The position numbers were made by a program, and so were the translations under genes. Shown piece after piece: positions 55,344-62,615 of a stretch of 64,000 bases of DNA (positions are counted from its first letter, which is position 1; every line of letters starts with the position of its first letter). Source of the DNA: Ochrobactrum sp. BTU1 (GTDB taxonomy: Bacteria; Pseudomonadota; Alphaproteobacteria; Rhizobiales; Rhizobiaceae); NCBI GenBank assembly GCA_018798825.1, contig CP076355.1, positions 464,001 to 528,000 on the forward strand, read 5' to 3'. Under the pieces are notes generated by a model. The model was given only the letters and a program-made list of their open reading frames with translations. It did not search any database and had not been told where the DNA came from.

Positions 55344-56801
55344 CTATTGAGTCATTGGATCGGCGACGCGCGGCCAATATGGCTTTGTCAGCTTGGTAAA
55401 TGGCAAGTCTTCGAAACGAGGCTGCAATGCACCTGGCGCGCTAACATAAAAAATATTACTCGCGATAGGTTCAAAACCAGCCCGGAAATGGTTGCTGGAT
55501 TTCACCGTCACTATCTTCTTTTTGGATGGGTCGAGACCCAATGCGGACATACATTCTGGATGAAACGTTTGTGTACGTACTGTGTTCAAAACAATGTCGA
55601 TGCTACCTGTACTAACCCATACGGCATCACCAATACTAAGCGGTGTTGGTCCAAAATGCTGAGTAACTCCAGATGCAATTCGCCTCACTTTGACCGTAAG
55701 GTCGAGCGGATCGCCAGATACTTTTCCTATTTTGCCCCCGATCCTTAAATCCAAAACTGCGCCTTCACCAGCCTCTCGACACATTCGTACTGCAACAGGG
55801 TCCCAATAAAGGCAAGAAGCAACATTTTCGATGCCACGCTCAAGAATGCGGTGCAAAATAAACGTTGAATCGCCGGGCGCGCCGCCCCCAGCATTATCGG
55901 AAACATCGGCGAGCACCACTGGGCCTTGTTCTATAGCAATGGCACGATCCAACGCATCATCAACTGTCAGATAATCGCCACGCATTTGTTCACGTGCGTC
56001 GTATATTTCTCGACCAAAATTTTCAGCGATGCGTGCAGCTTTATCTGGATCATTATCGGTGACAACCAGCATTTTAGCTCCAACATCTGCAACATCACCC
56101 CATGGAAAGCCGTGCCCAAACGAAACCGCAAGCACGCCATTCTGTCCTTCCATTTTTTTCATGCGATCGACTATGTCACGCAGTGGAGATTTATGTGGGT
56201 GAAAAATGCTGACAAGGCGGCAATCATATGTGGCCATGGTTGGCTGGATTTGGCCTGCTAGTGTACCTTCCACAAGAGAAAAAAGCTGGGACGCGATTTT
56301 CTCAATATCGGTGTGTGGGTATTCCTTGTACGTCATGATCATCGACGCATTTGTGGTCATGGCATCTGTGATATGGCAATGGAGATCCAATTCGACAGCG
56401 ATCGGGGTTGTCGTACCGACAAGCATGCGAATGTGTGAAATCAGATCACCTTCTACGTCGTCATAACCGTCTGCAACACATGCGCCATGAAGTGCGAGCA
56501 TGACTGCATCGACTGGCATGGCTGCTTTAAGATCGTCGAGAATTGTTTTGCGGAAGTGTTCGTAGACTAAACGTGTGGTTCTTCCACCGGGTTCCGCGAC
56601 AGCGCATAGACTTTCAACTACGTGCCAGCCACGTTTTTGCGCGGCTTCACGCCAGACGAAAAGCTGTGATGAACAACAGTTCAAAGGCTTCTGGGTCGCG
56701 TCTCCGTAAGCAATGAGATTTTCTGAAAATGCTTCAAGGCCTGTTTGCATAGGTGAAAATGTGTTGGTCTCTGTGTCCAGCCCGGCGATGAAAAGCTTCA
56801 T
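55344..56801 (-). CDS. M81 family metallopeptidase (MlrC-like)
   Basis: A 485-aa protein of the MlrC family. The N-terminal domain holds FIAGLDTETNTFSP, the metal site LHGACVADGYDDVEGDL and DLHCHITDAM. The MlrC C-terminal domain starts near residue 295 (VVLADVSDNAGGGAPGDST). MlrC acts in microcystin breakdown on small peptides with unusual D-residues; other members have unknown substrates. It is divergent from the DadA-like oxidase. Confidence 0.92.
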   Translation of the reverse strand: MKLFIAGLDTETNTFSPMQTGLEAFSENLIAYGDATQKPLNCCSSQLFVWREAAQKRGWHVVESLCAVAEPGGRTTRLVYEHFRKTILDDLKAAMPVDAVMLALHGACVADGYDDVEGDLISHIRMLVGTTTPIAVELDLHCHITDAMTTNASMIMTYKEYPHTDIEKIASQLFSLVEGTLAGQIQPTMATYDCRLVSIFHPHKSPLRDIVDRMKKMEGQNGVLAVSFGHGFPWGDVADVGAKMLVVTDNDPDKAARIAENFGREIYDAREQMRGDYLTVDDALDRAIAIEQGPVVLADVSDNAGGGAPGDSTFILHRILERGIENVASCLYWDPVAVRMCREAGEGAVLDLRIGGKIGKVSGDPLDLTVKVRRIASGVTQHFGPTPLSIGDAVWVSTGSIDIVLNTVRTQTFHPECMSALGLDPSKKKIVTVKSSNHFRAGFEPIASNIFYVSAPGALQPRFEDLPFTKLTKPYWPRVADPMTQ

Positions 56802-56956
56802 TCTGGTCTCTCAAATGCAAGAATTGGATTTTCTAATAGTAAAAACATGTTTATCGTCGGAAAGTCAAACTGATTGGATTTGTTGTGTGGTCGCATGCTC
56901 TTGGCCATCAGGAGTTTTCTCAAGACCATTCTAGGCACGAATTATGGAATTAAGCT

Positions 56957-58195
56957 ATGACTGACACAATCGTTCTTGGGGCCGGTATGGTCGGTGTTTC
57001 TACCGCTCTTGCGTTACAGGAGAGGGGGCACAACGTAGTTCTTGTTGATCGCAGGGAGCCGGGGCAAGAAACGAGTTATGGCAATGCAGGTATCATCCAG
57101 ACTGAGGCAGTTGAGCCGCACGCGTTCCCGCGTTCGTTGCGTGAAATTCTTTCAATTGCCATAAAACGCGGCAACGACGTTGATTGGCAACTGCGTGATA
57201 TGCCACATCTGGCTGGGCCGCTCTGGCGTTACTTTTCATATTCAGCACCTCAATCTTATGCCCAAACGGTTGCGACATATTCGAGGCTGGTTGTGCGAGC
57301 GAGCGAAGACCATGCAAGGTTCATAGGGCCCGCTGGTGCAGATGATCTGGTCGTCCGGAAAGGCTGGCGAGTTGTATATCGCACACGCGCAAAATTTGAA
57401 GAAGCAGCGGTGAGGGCGGAGCGCCTAAAGCAATTATATGGCATAGCAAATGCAGTACTTGGTAAAAGTGATACAGCTGCGGTTGAGCCGACACTACAAT
57501 GTGAGCTAGCAGGTGCTGTGCACTGGACGTCCCCATGGACCTGTCGTGATCCGGGAGAGCTGGTTCAACGGTATGCATCGCTTTTCGTTGCACGCGGGGG
57601 AACATTTGCAATCGGGGACGCAACAACACTACAGCAGGATACTGGCGGCTGGCGAGTCGTGTCGCAGGAGGGCCCGATATCCGCGCAGAATATTATAGTT
57701 GCTCTCGGACCCTGGTCGTCCGAGCTCCTGAAAGTGTTTGGTTACCGCGTGCCTATGGTTTTCAAGCGGGGATATCATCGGCACTTCGCGATTGAACAAG
57801 AACCGCAAATTGCGACACTGGACGTGGAAAACGCCACTTTCATTGCACCAATGAATAAGGGGTTACGTATTTTGACCGGTGCGCACATGACCCCACTGGG
57901 AACTCCCGCCTCTGCACGGCAAATGCTGCGCGCTGAAGCCGCGGCGCGAGAACTTTTCATGTTTAAGGATCCGATCGAAGATAATCCATGGTTGGGTACG
58001 CGGCCTTGCATGCCCGACATGTTGCCGGTCGTAGGACCAAGCAGACACAAAGGTTTATGGTTTCACTTCGGCCACGGCCATCAGGGATTTACGTTAGGGC
58101 CAACCACAGCAACTCTTCTGGCTGAACAGTTCGATGCTCAGAATTTGGATCCGCTTATGGCGCGTTTGTTACCGACATCCAGGAGTTGGTTTTAA
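56957..58195 (+). CDS. FAD-dependent D-amino-acid oxidoreductase (DadA-like)
   Basis: A 412-aa DAO-family flavoenzyme. The N-terminal dinucleotide fold reads VLGAGMVGVSTALALQERGH. The C-terminal FAD-contact region reads TRPCMPDMLPVVG ... FHFGHGHQGFTLGP. It is closest in layout to the small subunit of D-amino acid dehydrogenase, which passes electrons to the respiratory chain. Its 3' end overlaps the small convergent gene by 27 bp. Confidence 0.92.
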   Translation: MTDTIVLGAGMVGVSTALALQERGHNVVLVDRREPGQETSYGNAGIIQTEAVEPHAFPRSLREILSIAIKRGNDVDWQLRDMPHLAGPLWRYFSYSAPQSYAQTVATYSRLVVRASEDHARFIGPAGADDLVVRKGWRVVYRTRAKFEEAAVRAERLKQLYGIANAVLGKSDTAAVEPTLQCELAGAVHWTSPWTCRDPGELVQRYASLFVARGGTFAIGDATTLQQDTGGWRVVSQEGPISAQNIIVALGPWSSELLKVFGYRVPMVFKRGYHRHFAIEQEPQIATLDVENATFIAPMNKGLRILTGAHMTPLGTPASARQMLRAEAAARELFMFKDPIEDNPWLGTRPCMPDMLPVVGPSRHKGLWFHFGHGHQGFTLGPTTATLLAEQFDAQNLDPLMARLLPTSRSWF

Positions 58196-58423
58196 TGAAT
58201 GGTGATCTGTGACAGGCTCAGCCTCATCAACCCAGCATAGCAGCAAACGGTCCTTAGATTTTATGCTAGCGATGTTGCGATCGAAGCCGGCGAATGCAAA
58301 TGATATGCGCCCATCAATCGATCTGACGTACTTTTCGCCAATCTCATAATAATCCTTGAGGAATGGCTCGTCCTCAATCGCTCGTTTGATTTCCTCTAGC
58401 GAGCTGTCGGCTAGTGAGTTCAT
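58169..58423 (-). CDS. small hypothetical protein
   Basis: An 84-aa acidic protein with no recognised domain. Its ATG overlaps the stop of the next upstream gene (ATGA), which supports a real two-gene unit. Its last 27 bp overlap the oxidase gene. It probably belongs to an integrated phage-like fragment. Confidence 0.55.
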   Translation of the reverse strand: MNSLADSSLEEIKRAIEDEPFLKDYYEIGEKYVRSIDGRISFAFAGFDRNIASIKSKDRLLLCWVDEAEPVTDHHSLKPTPGCR

Positions 58424-58962
58424 GAACTGTCGTGCGCAAAGCAGAATGCCCGATATGCCAGCCTTGTCGTATTTATGCCCCTTCTCGCAATGCCGGGATG
58501 TTTTACGAGCAAGCCACGATCTACCAAGCCATAGACAAGGCGATGAACGCCGGACAGTTTCTCCAAAGCCTCATAAAGATCTGGCGCTGCTTCGATTAGC
58601 TGGGCATCAGGATTGCTGATGCCGTCAATGTCAAACCGATAAACGCTCGAATCTTCCTTTGCTGCGTCTGGTCCAACAACGGAATGGTTGCAGTGAACAG
58701 TCTCGGCAATGCAGCCAACATGTACAATTCGGACGCGGTCAACCGCCCTTGGGAGGGGCAGCGGTACTTTAACGGGTGAAAGCCCGTGAGCAGAAATCGT
58801 CAATTCGACACCCATCGGTGCGGCGGAATAGGAGATGTCAGGTGAAACAATGTCAATCAAAGGACGACGCTCAAATTCATTCATCAGTTGATTATGATGG
58901 TCAGACAATAAGTTTGCGAGCGCCAATGACAATCCGCTCATTGCCTCAAGGCTCAAATCCAT
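58420..58962 (-). CDS. phage-like hypothetical protein
   Basis: A 180-aa protein. The segment DAQLIEAAPDLYEALEKL resembles the 'APDLYEAL' motif often seen in small uncharacterised phage and prophage proteins. I chose ATG 58962, lying just after the stop of a 28-codon ORF with a strong ribosome-binding site, so translation may be coupled. Function unknown. Confidence 0.6.
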   Translation of the reverse strand: MDLSLEAMSGLSLALANLLSDHHNQLMNEFERRPLIDIVSPDISYSAAPMGVELTISAHGLSPVKVPLPLPRAVDRVRIVHVGCIAETVHCNHSVVGPDAAKEDSSVYRFDIDGISNPDAQLIEAAPDLYEALEKLSGVHRLVYGLVDRGLLVKHPGIARRGINTTRLAYRAFCFAHDSS

Positions 58963-58964
58963 CT

Positions 58965-59051
58965 TCAACGAGTGTCCCTGATGGTCTTCACAGCTTTCTG
59001 ACAGTCGATATCTCGATCTGTGTAATCGCCTTCGCGCTTTGGTCCGTTCAT
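58965..59051 (-). CDS. possible 28-aa leader-type ORF
   Basis: ATG 59051 follows ACGGAGGAAGCC, the best ribosome-binding site in this stretch. The ORF encodes 28 residues rich in charged amino acids and ends in TGA three nt before the ATG of the phage-like gene. It may be a small phage protein or a translational coupler. Confidence 0.4.
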   Translation of the reverse strand: MNGPKREGDYTDRDIDCQKAVKTIRDTR

Positions 59052-59295
59052 GGCTTCCTCCGTTTTGAATGGAGGTAGGGCCCAGGCATTGGATGGCTAG
59101 GCCGCGCTGAAAACTACGTGATTCACCAAGTGTTTGGTTGGCATTCCATATTGCATTTCATGTTGCGTGGATTTGCCGGGGGGGTGTAACTCGTTGTAAT
59201 TACAGAGAATCTATTTGCAACAAGACGCGACATGAAATCTTACACCAGTCATCTGGCGATATGCGGTAAATCATTGATTTTATTGATTGAATTTT

Positions 59296-59369
59296 TGGAG
59301 GCCTCACCCGGAATCGAACCGGGGTGCAAGGATTTGCAGTCCTCTGCGTAACCACTCCGCCATGAGGCC
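59296..59369 (-). tRNA. tRNA-Cys (GCA)
   Basis: A 74-nt cloverleaf. The acceptor stem is GGCCTCA / TGAGGCC, discriminator U and encoded CCA. The anticodon loop CTGCAAA gives GCA, and the T-arm contains GGTTCGATTCC. The phage-like ORFs lie on its 3' side. Confidence 0.97.
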
Positions 59370-59505
59370 TTCCGAAGAGATCTATCAAATCAGACAGTGA
59401 TCTCTTGGTCAGATCCAATATTGATCCAGACACACTTCGTCAAGCGGTTAGCAGCGATTGTTTGCTTTTTCTCCAAGACTTTCCATAAGATGCTTCGAAA
59501 GATAA

Positions 59506-60867
59506 TTATTTGTCTGTCTCACGATCGGACGGGGTTTGGGGGCGCGCGAGATTGCCCTTTGAAAATGTATATCCTGTTTCCACGGCACTGTGGCCAAATT
59601 TGTCACGCAGACGGTCGATAGCCCCCTCAGCCACGGCGCGTTTTGCAGCTTGAGTATCAACGAGGTCGGGTGGATCAGCACGCTCATCCGATGAAAGCTC
59701 ACTTACGCCGATGCCAAGTAGACGGAATCTGGTTCCATCCAATTCCTTTTCAAGAAGCTGCAGACCAGTGCGGAAAATCCGGTCCGCCAGTTGCGTCGGA
59801 TCGGCTAACTGCCGATTACGCGTTCGAAGTTTGAAATCCTGTGTCTTGAGCTTCAGAACCACGGTGCGTCCAGCGATATCACTGGCCTTTAAGCGCTGTG
59901 AGACCTTTTCAGACAGTGCGCGCAGCACGGGCACCAAATCACCAGCCTCTGAAAGATCCTTATTGAACGTGGTTTCAGCTGAAACGCTCTTCATATCGTG
60001 CTCAGGCTCAACTTGTCGGCTGTCCTGTCCGCGTGAAAGGCGAAACAAACGCTGCCCCATCGTGCCATAAGCCTTCATGAGCGTGCCTTCATCCATCGTC
60101 TGAAGTTGTCCAATGGTGCGAATACCGTCACTTTCGAGCTTTGTATTGAATGATCTTCCGACACCCCAGATCATGCTGACCGGTTTGTCACGAAGAAAAT
60201 CGAGAGCCTCCATTTCACCTATAACGGAGAAACCTCGCGGTTTTTCAAGGTCGGATGCAACCTTTGCGAGATATTTGCAATAGGATAGACCTACGGAAAT
60301 GGTGATGCCGATTTCCGCTTCAACACGTTTGGCAAAACGAGCAAGCACCATAGCGGCTGGTGCACGGTGAAGTCTCTCTGTGCCACCCAAATCGAGAAAT
60401 GCTTCGTCTATGGAAATCGGTTCCACCAGTGGTGTCAGTTCGTGCATAAACTGCCGAACTTCACGGCCGACCTTAACGTATTTTTCCATGTTGGGCTTGA
60501 CAACAACAGCTTGCGGACAGGCTTCAAGCGCTTTGAACATAGGCATCGCAGAACGTACGCCGTGAATGCGCGCAATATAGCAAGCCGTTGAAACCACACC
60601 ACGTTTTCCACCGCCGATTATCAGCGGCTTGTCACGCAATTCAGGATTGTCTCTCTTTTCTACGGAGGCATAAAATGCATCACAATCCACATGGGCGAGC
60701 GATAATTTGTATAGCTCGGCATGGCGCAAAAGGCGCGGGCTGCCGCAAGCTCGACAACGGCGCGCTGATTCCAGCTTTTGCAGCGACAAACAATCGCGAC
60801 AAAAGCCCTGTTCTGAACTGTTTATAACGGGTTGTTCGGACATGGTAGCGTGTGTTTGTATGAACAT
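59506..60867 (-). CDS. dinB: DNA polymerase IV
   Basis: A 453-aa Y-family translesion polymerase. Catalytic residues lie in [14 protein letters not shown] and SIDEAFLDL. The little-finger domain includes [16 protein letters not shown]. Unlike E. coli DinB it has an N-terminal extension with a four-Cys zinc-finger-like motif (CRDC ... CRAC), as in other rhizobial DinB proteins. ATG 60867 and ATG 60843 (MSEQPV) are both possible starts. No beta-clamp motif was assigned with certainty. Confidence 0.93.
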   Translation of the reverse strand: MFIQTHATMSEQPVINSSEQGFCRDCLSLQKLESARRCRACGSPRLLRHAELYKLSLAHVDCDAFYASVEKRDNPELRDKPLIIGGGKRGVVSTACYIARIHGVRSAMPMFKALEACPQAVVVKPNMEKYVKVGREVRQFMHELTPLVEPISIDEAFLDLGGTERLHRAPAAMVLARFAKRVEAEIGITISVGLSYCKYLAKVASDLEKPRGFSVIGEMEALDFLRDKPVSMIWGVGRSFNTKLESDGIRTIGQLQTMDEGTLMKAYGTMGQRLFRLSRGQDSRQVEPEHDMKSVSAETTFNKDLSEAGDLVPVLRALSEKVSQRLKASDIAGRTVVLKLKTQDFKLRTRNRQLADPTQLADRIFRTGLQLLEKELDGTRFRLLGIGVSELSSDERADPPDLVDTQAAKRAVAEGAIDRLRDKFGHSAVETGYTFSKGNLARPQTPSDRETDK

Positions 60868-61191
60868 AAAAGGAACATCGCTTTATAGCACTAAAGCGAG
60901 CCAATGCCATCGATACTCTGTCACCCTGTCAGCTGTGCCCTTGACATTGGCAAGGATATCACCAAGTTTAGTGTTATGAACAACCGCTTTGCTTCCATAC
61001 TCCATCGGGTTCAACCGATCACGGGATAGCAACCCTCGAGGCCTGCCTTGCGCAGAGGGCTCCGGGGGACGGGTTGCCGCTTGGTTTCAAGCGGAATTTT
61101 TAAAAGCGCTTTCATTCAAAATTCAAGCAAATGCTCCGGCCGGGATTCGGTGTGGAGAACAATTATCCTTAGACAGCAGTGAGCTATCGTC
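60868..61191. other. 324-bp intergenic region with candidate RNA
   Basis: There is no ORF of note. It holds a consensus-like -35 (CTTGACA, 60941-60947) and a run of three hairpins ending in a terminator, described as a candidate small RNA. Confidence 0.5.
60975..61105 (+). ncRNA. candidate trans-encoded small RNA
   Basis: From about 61003 the sequence folds into ATCGG-GTTCAA-CCGAT, then a long-range stem GCAACCC ... GGGTTGC (about 61028 to 61077) enclosing a CTGC/GCAG hairpin, and finally CCGCTTG-GTTT-CAAGCGG followed by AATTTTT, a terminator-like end. CTTGACA upstream could be the promoter. Identity with a named family is not established. Confidence 0.4.
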
Positions 61192-61605
61192 ATGAGCGAA
61201 AAGAATCGCAAGAAGCCAAAGATCGTCGTCAGCGATATTGACCATGAGCGCCTGACAATTCTGGCCGGCAACGTCTCCGAAAAGTTGGAGGAGGTGGCCG
61301 AGGAGTTGATGCAGGAACTCGATCGCGCAAAAGTCGTGCCGCAGAAAAAGCTGCCTGCAGACGTCGTTCGCATGGGTTCGATGGTAGAGTTTCGCTCAAA
61401 CGACGGTCATGAACGCAAAGTAACGTTGGTTTATCCCGGCGAGGCAGACATTGCGCAAGGCAAGATTTCTATTCTAACCCCAATCGGTACTGCTCTTATT
61501 GGCCTTACTCCGGGCCAGTCCATGTCGTGGATTGCACGTGACGGCAAAGCCCATGAGCTGAGCATTATCAGTGTATCGAATGCTGAAGCCGTAAGCGCTG
61601 CATAA
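61192..61605 (+). CDS. rnk: GreA/GreB-fold Rnk-like regulator
   Basis: A 137-aa protein with a short N-terminal coiled region (NVSEKLEEVAEELMQELDRA) and a C-terminal GreA/GreB-type FKBP-like domain (GSMVEFRSNDGHERKVTLVYP ... TPIGTALIGLTPGQ). This is the layout of Rnk, which interacts with RNA polymerase but is not a cleavage factor. It is followed by a strong hairpin. The symbol is by family resemblance. Confidence 0.85.
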   Translation: MSEKNRKKPKIVVSDIDHERLTILAGNVSEKLEEVAEELMQELDRAKVVPQKKLPADVVRMGSMVEFRSNDGHERKVTLVYPGEADIAQGKISILTPIGTALIGLTPGQSMSWIARDGKAHELSIISVSNAEAVSAA

Positions 61606-61627
61606 ACTCTGCAGGGCTGAAGGCGAC

Positions 61628-61652
61628 AAAAGCTCCGCAATGCGGGGCTTTT
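61628..61652. terminator. bidirectional terminator
   Basis: The 11-bp stem AAAAGCTCCGC / GCGGGGCTTTT (one G-T pair) has a 3-nt loop between the convergent rnk and DUF3572 genes. Confidence 0.85.
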
Positions 61653-61653
61653 A

Positions 61654-61941
61654 TCAAAGATGGTTATTAATGCCCCCCGGTAACAGTGCCATGGCCTTTT
61701 CTATAAGGGCAGGATCGCGCCCTGTTTCTTCGCAAAAGCGTATCAAAGTTGGTTCATGCCCGAGAAAGAATTGGAGCACGCCTGCGAGAAAGCCCGGTTC
61801 CTGTGCAGCAGAGCGAATAGATGATGCTTCAATTCCGGTGAGTGCGAGAAAACGCGGCAATAGATCCTTGTCTTGAGCCAACCACACAAGCGCTTCTACC
61901 GCTAGGTTTTCAGCGTCGGCTCGGCTTAACAGCGTCTTCAT
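61654..61941 (-). CDS. DUF3572 family protein
   Basis: A 95-aa helical protein of the alphaproteobacterial DUF3572 family (ENLAVEALVWLAQDKDLLPR, FLALTGIEASSIRSAA, GVLQFFLGHEPTLIRFC). Function unknown. The position next to divK and pleD is conserved in Brucella relatives, as far as I recall. Confidence 0.85.
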   Translation of the reverse strand: MKTLLSRADAENLAVEALVWLAQDKDLLPRFLALTGIEASSIRSAAQEPGFLAGVLQFFLGHEPTLIRFCEETGRDPALIEKAMALLPGGINNHL

Positions 61942-62188
61942 ATGATCTCTCCAATTAACTCTTTGTTTTAAATGATTTTATGCAGAAAAATTGCTTTCTT
62001 CCGTTTTGAGGAAAGCCTTAGACTGTGGCCTTTGTTTAATAGCCGAAAGTCTTAACGACAATGTGGGATTTGGCGAATATTTGCCTTTCGTCAATGAAAT
62101 GCGCTTAAACTATAGTGGAGCTATATGGGCAGGACAGACAAGACAACCTTGTTTTACCTCGGGAAAGATTAAGGCCAAGGAATATTCG

Positions 62189-62560
62189 ATGACGAAAAGT
62201 GTCATGATCGTCGAGGACAACGAACTTAATATGAAGTTGTTTCGCGATCTTATCGAAGCCAGCGGATATGAAACAATCAGGACACGAAACGGTCTTGAGG
62301 CACTTGATCTTGCGCGCGAACATCGTCCCGATCTTATTTTGATGGACATCCAGCTTCCGGAGGTTTCCGGTCTGGAAGTGACCAAGTGGCTTAAAGATGA
62401 TGAGGAATTGCGGCATATCCCAGTGATTGCGGTGACGGCCTTCGCCATGAAAGGCGATGAAGAACGCATTCGGCAGGGAGGCTGTGAAGCCTATATATCC
62501 AAGCCGATCTCGGTGCCACGGTTTATAGAAACCATAAAGTCATACTTGGGTGACGCTTAA
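62189..62560 (+). CDS. divK: cell-cycle response regulator DivK
   Basis: A 123-aa single-domain receiver. Acidic pair E9/D10, phospho-acceptor D53 ([13 protein letters not shown]), conserved T in [14 protein letters not shown] and K in YISKPIS. DivK is phosphorylated by DivJ/PleC-type kinases and controls CtrA activity through DivL. I chose ATG 62189 ([16 protein letters not shown]), with AAGG upstream; the longer ORF is spurious. It lies in one run with pleD. Confidence 0.95.
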   Translation: MTKSVMIVEDNELNMKLFRDLIEASGYETIRTRNGLEALDLAREHRPDLILMDIQLPEVSGLEVTKWLKDDEELRHIPVIAVTAFAMKGDEERIRQGGCEAYISKPISVPRFIETIKSYLGDA

Positions 62561-62615
62561 ACCTTTTCGATTTGGGGAATCTCGCAAGGGTTAGAATTTT
62601 GGGGGGCTGGCTGAT

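Noticed and set aside
59280-59310. Attachment-site duplication of the tRNA-Cys 3' end
   Set aside because: I could not find a second copy of the tRNA 3' end elsewhere in the window, and there is no integrase gene.
60975-61105. Signal recognition particle RNA or other housekeeping RNA
   Set aside because: The conserved SRP apical core (GGAAGCA-type motif) is absent, so only a candidate small RNA is proposed.
61991-62188. 66-residue N-terminal extension of DivK
   Set aside because: DivK starts [11 protein letters not shown] in this family; the extension has no homologous look and the internal ATG has its own ribosome-binding site.
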